Below, piece after piece: positions 11,278 through 22,869 of a stretch of DNA of 64,000 nucleotides (positions within the stretch are counted from its first letter, which is position 1; every line of letters begins with the position of its first letter). Source of the DNA: Bretschneidera sinensis (Eukaryota > Streptophyta > Magnoliopsida > Brassicales > Akaniaceae); the NCBI GenBank assembly GCA_023935145.1, contig CM043702.1, forward strand, positions 78,549,320-78,613,319, in the 5' to 3' direction. Position numbers and translations under genes: made by a program. The notes below the pieces were generated by a model. It ran no database searches. It had not been told where the DNA came from and saw nothing but the letters and a program-made list of their open reading frames with translations.

Positions 11278-14200
11278 TCAACCGAATCCAATCCTATGTA
11301 GTCCAAGGCAATGATTGAACTTACTTAGAGGTAGAACTTTAGTACCTACATCCGTAAGATTTTCTTCCGTGGCTACCTTGTCCACATGGATGCATCATTT
11401 CGTAACATTTTCCCAAATGAAATGATACCGAACATCCATGTGCTTTGTCCTCTCATGGAACACCAGATTCTTACATAAATGCAATGCACTTTGACTATCT
11501 GAAAACACCACAACCTACTCCTCCAGTACCTTTAACTCTTCCAGCAACCCTTTGCACCACATAGCTTCCTTAATGGCCTCCGTAGCTGCTATGTACTCAG
11601 CCTCGGTTGTTGAGAGTGCTACCACTGGCTGCAACTGAGCCTTCCAACTTACACAACATTCGTTTAAGTTGAAGAAGTAGGAGGTAATCGATCTTCTTTT
11701 ATCCTGGTTTGCTCTATAGTCTGAATCCGCAAAACCCTCAAAGCAGATGCCTTACCTCTCTTCTCATAAACCAGCCCTACTTCTGGGCTTCCCTTCAAAT
11801 ACCTTAGCAACCACTTCATCCCAAGCCAATGCTCCTTTCTGGGATTACTCATAAACCTGCTGAGACACTCATTGCATGAACAATATCAGGTCTAGTGCTT
11901 ACCATGGTGAACATAGCAGAACCAACAGCACTAGAGTAGGGGACTTTCTTCATTTCTTTCTTCTTTGCCTCCGATCTTGGACGTTGATTGCTAGAGAACT
12001 TGAAATGACCAGCAAGAGGAACCTTTACTGGTTTGCTATCTTCCATAGAGAACTTAGATATCATCTTCTCTATGTAGGAAGTTTGAGAGATCTTCAATCT
12101 ACTCCTCTCCCTTTGTCGGATGATACACATCCCAAGGATCTTTTATGCATGGCCAAGATCCTTCATCTCAAACTCTTCGCTGAGTTAAGCCATCAATTTC
12201 CTTATCCTCTTCATGCTGCTCCCAACCAGCAACATGTCATTAACATAGATGAGGATGATCACCACTTCCTCAACCTTCTGCCCCTTATAGTACAAGCACG
12301 AATCATAGTAGCTCCTCATGAAACCCAAGCTGATTATAAAGGAATCAAACCTCTTATTCCATTGCCGAGGTGATTGCTTCAGGCCATACAGAGATTTCTT
12401 CAATTTGCACACCAAATCTCCCTGCCTTCCTCCTTCATAAACTTCGGGTTATCTCATGTAGATGGTCTCATCAAGCTCCCATGTAAGAGCATTGTCTTTA
12501 CATCCATTTGCTCGATTTCCCAGTCAAATTGGACTACCAATGCTAACACTATCCGTATCGTCTTGTACTTCACAACTGGTGAGAAGATTTCGGTGAAATC
12601 TATGCCTTCCTTTTGTGTGAACCCCTTCGCCACCAGTCTAGCTTTATACCAGACTTCATCCCTTGGAGTATTCCCTTCTTTGATCTTGTAGATCCATCTA
12701 CAATCCACAACTCTCTGTTTTTCTGGTTTGGGCACCAACTCCCAAGAGTTGTTCTTCATCAAAGAATCTATTTCTTCCTCCATAGTTAGCTGCCACTTGG
12801 ATGATTCCTTACACTCCATGGCATCCGTGTAAGTTTCTGGTTCAACCTCTCCTTCTATCCAAGGAGATGCTACATTAGCATCCACAAACCTATATCTCAA
12901 GGGTAGTCTAACTACTCTCCTTTCTCGGTCCCTTGTGAGCTGGTAATCATTTTGACTTGTTGCATCAACCTCTTCTGGTTTAGCCTCCTCTTGAGTGCCT
13001 TGAGCATGGTCTTCATTCAAGGGCTTTACCTAGTCTGAACCCTCTTGTCTCCTTTGCTTTACCTGAACCGAATTCTCCTTCATGCAATGCTCTACAACTT
13101 TCGGACTGGTTTGCTCACTAGCCCCTATAGGGTTAGTTTTCTCCAAATAGGGAAATAATAATTCATTAAAAACAACATCCCTACTTATAATGAGTTTCAT
13201 GCCCTTCTTTTCTAAAGATCACAACCTATATCCCTTAATCCCATCACCATACCCTAGAAATATACATTTTCTAGACCTTGGGCTAAGTTTATCCTCCTTT
13301 TGATGTGCAAATGCAGCACACCCCAAAGTCCTAAGGTTGCTCAACTCAGGGGGTTTCCCACTCCACATCTCTATGAGAGTCTTGAGCTCTAAAGCTCTAG
13401 AGGGTGATCTATTGACCAAGTATGCAGCTGTTGATACAGCTTCTCTCCAAAAATATTTTGGTAAACCGGATCCTATTAGCATGCACCTAACTTTTTCCAT
13501 AAGGGTTCTATTCATCCTTTTAGCAACTCCATTTTGCTGGGTGTTTTACAACTGTTCTATGCCTTAGAATGCCATTTAATTCACATAATTTATCAAAATC
13601 CTTATTGCAAAATTCTAAGCCATTTTCAGTTCGTAAAGCCTTAACTACCCTAACCGTTTGAGTCTCCAGCAACTTTTTCCACACAACAAATTTATTCAAG
13701 GCATCAAATTTATGTTTAAGCAAATAAACCCAAACTTTTCTTGAATAATCATCAATTAAGGACAGAAAGTAAAAGTTACCTCCCTGTGTTGGTGTTCTTG
13801 CTGGTCTCCAAAGGTCCGAATGAATGTAGTCAAGAATCCCTTTGGACTTGTGCACTCCGGTGTTGAAGCTGACCCGGTGTTGCTTCCCAAGAATGCAACA
13901 CTCGTAGAAATCCAATTTCTCTACTTTGTCTCTTCCAAGTACACCATCCTTGCTAAGAACTTGCAGGCCCTTTTCGTTCATATGTCCCAAGCGAGTGTGC
14001 CAAAGGGCTGTCTTATCCATTTCAGCCATCAAGCTTGCTGCTTGATCCTTGATTTATGTCTCACCGATCATCTCATAAAGACCGTCTTTGATTGCTGCTT
14101 TGATCACTACCAAAGATCCCTTGGTCACCTTGATCTTTCCACCCTCAGCTTTGTATGAATATCCCAATGAATCCAGCTGCCCCAATGAGATCAAGTTGCT

Positions 14201-15286
14201 CTTCGAATCTAGAAGATATCTCACATTCCACAGCAGCTTTGTGACTCTATCGAACATCCTCAATTGGATGTCACCAATCCCTCTCACTTGGCAAGAATTG
14301 TCATTCCCCAAGAAGACCTTTCCATCATTGGTTTCCTGGAAATTCTTCAACCAATCCTTGTGAGGGCACATGTGATAAGTGCACCCGGTGTCCAAGATCC
14401 ACTTTTCGCTACCTTGCCTCCTGCTCACATTTGAGCACACAATAAGAACATCATCTTGTTGTTCTGCCTTGGCAACCGAAGCCTCTCCATTCTTGGTGTG
14501 GCTTCCTCTCTCATCCCACATCCTCTTCTTGCAATCTTTCTTGAAGTGACCCTCCTTGTTGCAGTAGAAGCATCTCCTTCCTCCATGTCTTGATTTGGAA
14601 TGAGATCTCCCATGGCTTTGCCCTCTACCTCTTGATTTCTCCCGGTAGTTTCCATGAATGCTACTGCCATTCCGAGTTACTGGCCTTCCTCTAATGATCA
14701 GCCCCTCTCCACTTGATGTCTCCCTACTCTTGGCTTTGAAATAATGGACCTTTAAAGCATTGACCACAATTTCTTTGGTTAAAGTATCTCTTCCATATTC
14801 AATAGCATTAATTAAACTATTAAAATAATCAGGAAAAGAGTTCAGTAACATAACAGCCAATTGTTCATCCAGGAATTTAATACTACAACTAGCCAAATCC
14901 TGAACTAGTTTATTAAAAACATCAAGATTATCTTGCAACTGTTTATTATGATCTATTTTAAAAGCAAAGATTCTTTTAAGAAGATAAATCTTGCTAGGGA
15001 GAGTTTTGGTAAGAAACAACTCATCTAGTTTCTTCCATATGACAGAAGGATCTTTCGAGTCTCCACACTCCCTTGTGACACTATCTGACATGTGCAAGAA
15101 AATGGTGTTGTATGCCATCTTCTTAATCTTAACCCGCTGGTCCTCCGTGATACTTGCTGGAAAAGCATTATCTTCTCCAATTTTCAAGTCCACTTTCTGT
15201 TTCATGAGAACAACCTTGGTCTTCCTCTTCTATAGGGAAAAATCCCCCTTTCCATAAAACTTCTCAACCACGAAATTTGAAGCCAT
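11278..15286 (-). pseudogene. L2a gag-pol polyprotein, broken
   Basis: The start is the ATG at 15284-15286 (MASNF), but a TAG follows near 15231. An open stretch of 383 codons (15205-14054) holds gag, the knuckle CFYCNKEGHFKKDC and a protease motif WILDTGCTYH with D-T-G intact. It ends at TAA 14054-14056, the same codon change as in A1. Integrase follows at 14032-13520 and 13515-13219, RT at 13020-12454 and 12415-12185, then 12130-11849 and 11852-11664, and RNase H to TGA 11278-11280. The RT active site reads YVND instead of YVDD, a lost catalytic aspartate. Confidence 0.9.
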
Positions 15287-15518
15287 CTTTATGGAAAAGA
15301 TCCCAGATGTGCAGCACCCACAAATTTCTTTCAACTTCTTCTAAAATTCAAGAAGACAGATCAAAGAATGATCTCAATACTATTCTTGAATCGACCTTAA
15401 GAACACGATATGATCTTGATCTTTACTCCGTTCTTGAATCACCCAAGAAGTTTCTTCTTTGAATCTTGGAGTCTTGTACCGACCCCTCTTGTTCTTGCTT
15501 CGATACCCGGCTGTGCTA

Positions 15519-15530
15519 GCTCTGATACCA
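15519..15530 (-). other. L2a primer-binding site, tRNA-Met
   Basis: On -, TGGTATCAGAGC, one base from the 5' LTR end at 15532. Confidence 0.9.
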
Positions 15531-15531
15531 C

Positions 15532-16567
15532 TGTTGGGAAACCACCACTCTCTGAATGATGCCCAAGAGATGGTCTCTCCAAACACCCAAGTCTTGAATG
15601 ACTTGTAAAAAGAAAACAACAATCAAAGCAAGAAAGAAAAGAACAAAGGAAATTTGTTATCGAGGTTCGGCAATGTGCCTATATCCTCGTGAGTTCACCT
15701 GAACTCTCTGCACTATCTTATCAATGGTTCTTTATAAGCTCAACAACCCTCTCCAAGAAACTCAAGTTCTCGAAGAAACAAAGAAGAAGAAGAAGAAGAA
15801 GAAGAAGAAGAAGAAGAAGAAAGTAATAAGAACTACCCTGGAATTTTCCCAAGAAAATTCCCTTTAGAAGCCCTTATGTTCCCTTTCTATTCTACTCTCT
15901 CTTTACAACCAATCTCTCTTTTGAGTCCCTCTTGTGTTTTGTGTTTTTCGACTCTCACACAATTCTCTCTAATAATTGATCTCAAATTATGTCACAATAA
16001 CTTTTTAATAATGAAGCTAGGTGATCATTTATATAGTGCACCAACTTCTTGTCCAATCTTGAGAGTCAATCTCCACCCTTAGATCATGAGAACCAATCAA
16101 CCATGGCCCACCATCAATCCTAAGTAATGTTGTGCATTTTAACCTTGCATCCACGCACTAAAGAAGAGGTTAAAAGAAGCTGTCCATGTGTGCAGCAAGA
16201 TTGCCTTCAAGGTGCGGCCTGAAACAGGGCAAGGTGCGCCTTGGAGTAGGGCACACTTGTTGTCCCTCTGTGGGGCGTGCCCTGGAGTAGGGTGCGCCGC
16301 ATCCTAGCCTGATGCTAGCCTTGCTATCCATTCTATGAGGCATGCCCTGGAGTAGGTACACTATGCCCTGACCTGATGCTGCCCTTCACACATCAGTGCA
16401 CACTACTTTCCCTTGTTGATTAGAGGTGTGCACACACACCCAAACTGATGCACACACATGTGTGCAGTCCTTTAACATGTTGTGTTTTAATCTTCCACCT
16501 TTTGTTTAGACTTTAACCATCTTTGAACCATGTTTAGACATGTTTAAACCTTAGACAAATACCAACA
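15532..16567 (-). repeat. L2a 5' LTR (1036 bp)
   Basis: Pairs with 10181-11196. It is longer mainly because of the expanded GAA run at 15781-15822. It ends at the GAAAG target duplication. Confidence 0.9.
15781..15822 (+). repeat. (GAA)n microsatellite in the L2a 5' LTR
   Basis: About 14 AAG/GAA units; the same site in the 3' LTR (about 10430) has only four and an interruption, so it expanded or contracted after insertion. Confidence 0.9.
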
Positions 16568-17283
16568 GAAAGAAGGGAAAAGAAAGTGATAAGGACTAGT
16601 GTTTCCCTGAAATTTTCCCTAAGAAAATTCCACTTACAAAGCCCTTGAATCCCCAATCTATACTACTCTCTCTCTAAAAAACTAGCCACTCTTAAGTTGA
16701 GATCTATTCTAGTGCCTCTCCTATATTTTGTGTCTTTGCACTCTCACACTTGCACTTAAATTCTATTTTATGATGATCACTTGTATATCTTGTGTTTGAT
16801 TGAAGTTAGATGACCCTTTATATAGTGCACCACTTCTTGAACCCATCTTGAAGTCAATCTCAACCCTTAGATCTTTAGGACCAATCAATCATAGCCCTCC
16901 AATGAGTTTAAGTGATCCTGTACATTTTAATCAAGCCCCACGCACTAGGAAAAGAATGTTGAAAATTGGCTTCAGGTGTACCTTCAAGTTGCGGCTCAGA
17001 ATAGGGCATGTCGCGGCTTGGAAGGGGGGAGACTTGCTGCCACTCTGGAGGTCGTGGCTTGGGTGGCCTGCGCCGCGACGCACAGGGCTGTCTCACGGCG
17101 CACACACCTTGAGCAGCGGCGTGCATGGTGGGGCAGATCATCTGGACTTTCTGTGGGCCGCGGTGCTCAACCAAGACCTGATGCTAACTTCAACTGTTTA
17201 ATTTTTAGACAAATCCCAACAAATCTCTACCTTCGTTTAAGCAATTAAACCCGAACCCATTATGTAGAGAACTCAGGATCCAA

Positions 17284-17971
17284 ACTCAACTTGAGTCACC
17301 ATATGAACCGACTCCAATCCTAAGAAGTCCAAGGCAATGATTGAACTTTCTTAGAGGTAGAACTTTGGTGCCTAAATCTACAAGATTTTCTTCTGTGGCT
17401 ATCTTGTCCACATGAATGCATCCTTTCGTAACATTTTCCCAAATGAAATGATACCGACATCCATGTGCTTTGTCCTCTTATGGAACACCGGATTCTTACA
17501 CAAGTGCAACACACTTTGGCTATCCGAATACACCATCACCTGCTCTTTCAGTACCTTCAACTCTTCTAATAACCCTTTACACCACATAACCTCCTTGATG
17601 GCTTCTGTTGCCGCTATGTACTCAGCCTCGGTTGTTGAGAGTGCAACCACCAGCTGCAACTGAGCCTTCTAACTTATACAACATCCGTTTAAGTTGAAGA
17701 AGGAAGAGGTAATCGATCTTCTTTTATACCGGTCTGCTCCATAGTCCGAATAAGCATAACCCTCAAGACAAATGGACTTACCCCTCTTCTCATAAACCAG
17801 CCCCATATCTGGGCTTCCTTTCAAGTTCCTCAGCAACCACTTCATCCCAAGCCAATGCTCCTTTCCAGGATTACTCATAAATCCACTAAGAACACTTATT
17901 GTATGCGCAATGTCTGGTCTTGTGCTTACCATGGTGAACATAACAGATCCAACCGCACTAGAGTAAGGGAC
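17284..17971 (-). pseudogene. L1 polyprotein, carboxy-terminal piece (end of RT and RNase H)
   Basis: On -: 17941-17669 encodes the RT end (MVSTRPDIAHTISVLS, HWLGMKWLLRNLKG), and 17659-17399 the RNase H (ALSTTEAEYIAATEAIKE, then YSDSQS). The amino-terminal part resumes at 32130 beyond L2b. The usual terminal TGA seen in A1 and A4 reads TCA here. Confidence 0.88.
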
Positions 17972-19266
17972 TGATTATACCCAAAGTATAACACGGATGT
18001 TATAGCATAGCTTTGGAGTGTCGATTCCATGAGGAAATAAGTTAACTACAAAGGAAGGTGTGAACCATAACACAAACGATAAAGATTTAAATGAGAAAAT
18101 ATGAATTTTGATAGTGAAGTAATTGTGTAAAATAAATTGTAAAATATAATAGAGGAACAACAAGGTTCTGGGAAACCTCCTTAGATTCGCTGCCCTATTC
18201 CTAACTTAATTCAGTTGTTTTTATCTCGATTGCAAGTTTCAATAAGATCATATATAAACCCTAATGTAAATTGTTATGAAATACTTTTTACTTTTCATTC
18301 ATGCACACATGATCTATCCTATAGATTTATCAAGAAACGATAATATATCTTTAATGACAATATTGCAGTAATGGACAAACCTAAAGGATAAACCTACCAG
18401 ACTCAATCATATCCAAATAATCTTGACATAAGAAAAGCATGACTAGATTTATATCAAGGAGAAAGATACAATCACTGGATTAGAGAAAATCTTATAATTA
18501 GATAGAAAAGTAAATCATAACAATGTTTTGATAATAAATCTTTGTTATAACTGAATCAAATAAAGGAAAATAGGAACAACTACACCTAGAGATTCATCCA
18601 TTCGCCTTGCTTGGAGATTAGTTCGCCATGGAACTCATGGTTGAACACGTTGAAGGAGGAGAATGTGGCTGCTTCTTTGAGTTTCTAGACTTTATGAATG
18701 TTTCAATTACAAACCCTAAGTGGTCTATTTATAATGTACAAGGTCCAAGGGTGTTTTAGGGTTTGAACAATCATTAAATACCTAATTAGGTCATAATTCG
18801 GAGAACAAAGTCCGTGTGCGCGCCTAGGCTCAGATTCTTTCGTGCCTAGGCTTGGCTTTTATCAAGATTTATGGTCTTTCTGGAGGCCGCGACCCAGCTC
18901 CATCCAGGCTGTGGCGCACACCTGAAGCCGCAGATCAACCTGGTCTAGGCCGCGGCTTGACTCTTTGAGGCTCTTTTCGACTTCCTTCTGGAGGCCGCGG
19001 TGCACACTGGTTGGTGGAGGTCCTCTTCGTTTTATCCTTCTGCAATCATGCCTCCACTCTGGTATGCATCGAATCATCTTGCTTTAAGCAACAATCGCTT
19101 TTCCATCTCTTTTAACTCAAGATACCTGAAAATGCACCGAAATAAGTCAATGCTCCAAGAATACCACTTTAGAGTTGTTAACGTATAAAAGTGCAATTAA
19201 AACCTAGATCAACCCTAAAATGCTAACAAATAAGTACGATTAAGATGCATTTTATGGCTCTCATCA
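17972..19266 (-). repeat. L2b 3' LTR (1295 bp)
   Basis: Aligns with 30770-32124. It lacks about 30 bp present at about 31038-31068 and shows roughly 9% differences in the first 265 bases by eye. It carries a CpG-rich block at about 18870-19010 (GGCCGCGGC at 18948-18956) and on - a TATA box TATAAATAG at 18725-18733. Confidence 0.92.
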
Positions 19267-21415
19267 CAACCCCCAACTAGCTTATTGTTAGTCCCTAGCT
19301 ATTCAAGTGAAAACAAGAGATGAATTCTATGGTGGGAATCAAAGTAAAGTAAAGCAATACTAGTGTTAACCAAGAGTAATTCACTTTTTTTCTAAAAATT
19401 TGCACTTAATATACAGCACATAGAATCATTAAATTTCACTCAAGTCCAAAAGTAATCCAAACATCAATCTTAAAATCGTTATTGACTCTTAACATTCATC
19501 TTACCACAATCTATTAATCCGAACATCCGGATGATTTTATTCACAATATTCATGAATACAAGTCTTGGCCTCTAAAAACATAATAAATTGCATGACATCA
19601 ATCACAAATCAAGCTCCATAGGCTTACTTTTCAAACCACTCTCCACTATTGTAGAAAAAATCACACTACATTGGATCAATAGGTCTTTAATAAGCTTTTA
19701 ATGTTAGGCTAAGGTAAAGGTTAAGGAAGAACAGGAAGGATTCACAAGTAAAAGAACTCAATCTTTTAGTTTTAAACACAACCACTTTAAGCACTTGATA
19801 ACTTTACTTCAACACCCACTCTTTTAACCATTTTTTATAAGAGCATATCTCTCAATAAATCACCATTTTTCTTTTCTTTTCTTCTTTCTTTGCCATAATT
19901 CACTTTTTCTTTTTCTTTCAGCATAAGACCATTCACCTTCTTTTTCATCTCTCTTTTTTTTCTTTTCTTTTCCACAACTCCCAACTTATCTCCTTTAATG
20001 TACTTGGGTTATGGTAATAAGAAATTGTCATACTTCCATCCTTACTTATTTTAAGTGCTTCTCAACAAATGTGTATAACTTAGTTCTTTTTAAAAGAAAG
20101 GTAAGGATAAAGTATTTTTAGGCTCATAAAGGTGAGTAAATGGGCTACCGAAAGAAACAAGACTCAAATTCTTTTTCAAGAAAAGGCTCAAATAGGTGAC
20201 TAGCGATAAATATAGCAATAGTAAGTTTGAAAGGCTCAAACAATTCAAAACTGACCTATATCATATCCTAAGTAATGTGCATTCAAGGAATTCACCTCAA
20301 GTGATTATCAAGTAAGTTCTAGAGCTTGCTGAGACCGCAAAAGTCTTCATAAAACAATCAAACATAAAACTTTTCTAAATGTTTTAGACTAATCATACAA
20401 TCTTACCATAAACTAGAGTCTCAAACCAAATGAAGATTGATATTTAAATTATTTTCAAACTGAAGCAAGATTTAAATTCTTCTAAATGCTATTTGTTATC
20501 TCAATTAAGTTCATATCATTGACATGTGAATTAACTCTCAGGCAAACACAAAGCATGCTAAACACAATAATCAAAGAAAATGACACCAAGCAGTTCAATG
20601 AAAGAAAAAGAATATGTTTCCTCCACCCCCAACTTAAAAATTACATCGACCTCAATGTTAAAGAAAAGGTAAAGGAAACTCACTTTATATGCAAGAGCGC
20701 ACGGAAGCTGAAAATTGTGCAACTCCATTTGAACAACTTGAAATTTTCTATATGAACCCAAAATCTTCTTGGTACCAAACTTTTTGGAGAGATTTTCAAC
20801 CAAAATCTGCAATATTAGTGCAAAATCCTACAAGAAATGATGTTAGAATCAAGTGATTTTGAGCAAAAGTGAGTGGGTAAGTGAGGGTTTGAGAGAGAAA
20901 TGAGTGTGCTGTGTTTTTGTAAAAGATAAATGAAGAGGAAAGTGCAGAAATTGAGTTCAAAGTGTGCAGATTCATGTGGGCAGAAGTAGGTGGCAGCTGG
21001 CACGGTACGGCGCGGCTAAAGGTGCGCCACGGCTTGAGCTGAGGGGCCTGGTTTGTGCATTCTGTGGTGCACGGCGCGGTGACAGCTAGGGCACAACGCG
21101 GGCTCTGGTGGAAATGGGCTGGTGCTGTGGTGCGGCCCGGCTTTTGTTGAGGCGCGGCGTGAGGACTAGGCGAACTAGGGCAGTGCTGGGGGCTGTGGCG
21201 CGCTGGGCTTGGGCTGTGGCGCACGGGCTACTGGGCTGCTGCACGCCCTAGTGGGCGAGGCGTGCTAGAAGCTGAGCCTAGGTGCATCCTGGGCCTATTT
21301 ATGGAAAAAAAAAAAAAAAAACTTGTTTGGTCCACAAAAACAAAATAAAATTAGCCCAAATAAAAAAATATGAAAAATCAAATTAAATTAAACAAAAAAA
21401 TTAAAATTAAAATAA
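19267..21415 (-). other. L2b 3' non-coding region, part next to the LTR
   Basis: Directly next to the LTR is the purine tract complement CAACCCCCAAC (19267-19277). A second tract of the same kind lies near 20623-20635. The rest is AT-rich with T-rich runs (19840-19970), then a GC-rich patch at 20995-21285 full of GCGCGGC-like words. A 142-codon open stretch on - (21224-20796), rich in Pro, Ala and Ser, crosses this patch. It resembles nothing I recognise and may be a by-product of GC content. Confidence 0.6.
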
Positions 21416-22698
21416 TGATGAGAGTCATAAAATGCCTCTCAGCAGTGGTTAATTGTTAGCATTTTAAGATTGATCTCGGTCTTTATTGTGCTTTTATATG
21501 TTAATAACTCTAAAGTAATATTATTGGACCACTGACTTATTTTAGTGTAATTTACAGGTACTTTAAGTTTAAAAGAGAAAAAGAAGCAATCGTTGCTTAA
21601 AAGACCAAGATCCCATGCTTCTGGAAGGACAAGATGGACTGCTACCTGAATTACGATCGAGCGCACCAGCAATGCGATCGAGCGCACATCCCACATCTAG
21701 CAAGGTACTCTGCAGCGCATATGCGATCGAGTGCACAAGCCGCAATCAAGCGCATGTGCGATCGATCGCACCCGAGCTGCGATCGAGCGCACCCGGACAG
21801 TATCCCACATTGGCTAGATAACACATAGCATTCCGGGAGTTTGCCTATATAAAGACCCACTCTGCTCAGCTGAAAGAATAAATCAATCAGGGATGAATCC
21901 AGAGGGCCTTTAGGAGCAATCCAGAGGGCCTTTAAGAGGAACCCGAAGTTTAAAGTTTGAAGGTCGGGAGAGATGATCATCGGGAGGCCGGAGGCAACTC
22001 GAGGACGCATGAGCCCCATGGCCGGCTAGTCTCCAAGCAAGGCGAAGGGATGAATCCCTAGGTGTAATTGTTCTTATTTTCCTTTATTTGATTCGGTTGT
22101 AGTTGGAATTATTTTCATTAAATATTGTTATGTTTTATTCTTAATTTAATTAGTAGATTTATTATAACTCCGGTGGTTACATGCTTCTTTTCCATATAAG
22201 TTCAGTCAGGCTTTTCTTATGTGTACCTGTTTGGGTGTGATTGAGTCCGGTAGATCTTTTTTATAGATTTGTCCATTGCTGCGGTATCGTCATTTTAGAT
22301 ATGTTGTCGTCTCTTGATAATTTATAAGTTAGGTCATGTGTGTTAGAAAGTAAAGAATAATTCATAGCGATTACATTAGGATTTATAAATGCGCTTTAAT
22401 TGAATATTTTTTGATTGCTTGTTTGGGATGTGAAACCTGCAATCGAGATAAAAACAACTGAATCAAGTTAGGATTAGAGCAATGAGCCTAAGGAGGATTC
22501 TTGGAACCTTGTTGTCATTTTTATTTTAAACTTATTTACAAAATTGCCTTTTCCTCAAAACAACTCAGATTTTATCCTTTTAATCTTTTATCGTTTGTGT
22601 TGAGGTTTACACCTTCTGTTGTACTTAACTTGTTTCCCTGTGGAATCGACACCCAAAAACTGTACTACAATAACCGCGTTATGTTTTGGGCGTAATCA
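21416..22698 (+). repeat. L3 5' LTR (1283 bp)
   Basis: TGATGAGAG...GTAATCA. The termini resemble those of L2b, but the U3 differs: six GCGATCGAGCGCAC-like words between 21654 and 21792, then TATCCCACATTGG and a TATA box TATATAAAG at 21846-21854. Confidence 0.92.
21846..21854 (+). promoter_or_regulatory. TATA box of the L3 LTR
   Basis: TATATAAAG, 54 bp after the last GATCGAGCGCAC word. The surrounding GAGTTT...CCAC context resembles the TATA region of the L0 LTR (38662-38669 on -). Confidence 0.65.
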
Positions 22699-22703
22699 AA
22701 TTT

Positions 22704-22721
22704 TGGTGCCGTTGCCGGGGA
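22704..22721 (+). other. L3 primer-binding site, tRNA-Asp
   Basis: TGGTGCCGTTGCCGGGGA, five bases after the LTR; one base different from the perfect complement of the tRNA-Asp 3' end. Confidence 0.88.
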
Positions 22722-22869
22722 AACGCGCTTAAGTACAAGGAAGCTTGTCAACTTTGAGTGTGACGGTAAAAAATAAATAAAAATATAAAATAAAAATATA
22801 AAATATAAAAATAATAAAAAAAAAAATTTGTTTTGTTTCTTTTATTTCCTCTCTGATTCATTTGGTTCA

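Larger units (their letters stand above)
10181..16567 (-). mobile_element. L2a: Tork-like Copia element inserted in the L1 LTR
   Basis: Exact 5-bp duplication GAAAG at 10176-10180 and 16568-16572, with both LTRs complete (TGTTGG...CCAACA), 6387 bp. About 14 differences in the first 260 LTR bases (roughly 5%). Internal order as in A1. Gag through protease is nearly open, but pol is broken in several places and the RT box is YVND. Confidence 0.93.
9939..17221 (-). repeat. L1 3' LTR, interrupted by L2a
   Basis: Two pieces, 9939-10180 and 16573-17221, together about 890 bp, align with the 5' LTR at 35677-36575. About 18 differences were counted in the first 242 bases. The terminal TGTT is TGAT here. 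L2a lies between the pieces with a GAAAG duplication. The U3 has a GC-rich block at about 16990-17165. Confidence 0.9.

Noticed and set aside
9939..17221. Two independent LTRs at 9939-10180 and 16573-17221
   Set aside because: They are halves of one L1 LTR: the break matches the GAAAG target duplication of L2a, and together they align with 35677-36575.
20796..21224. A host gene encoding a proline-rich protein
   Set aside because: It lies inside the L2b element between integrase and the 3' LTR, has no recognised domain, and follows the GC-rich word repeats.
21654..21792. CRISPR-like array (six similar words with spacers)
   Set aside because: Words are short, diverged and unevenly spaced inside a plant LTR promoter region; nothing prokaryotic is nearby.
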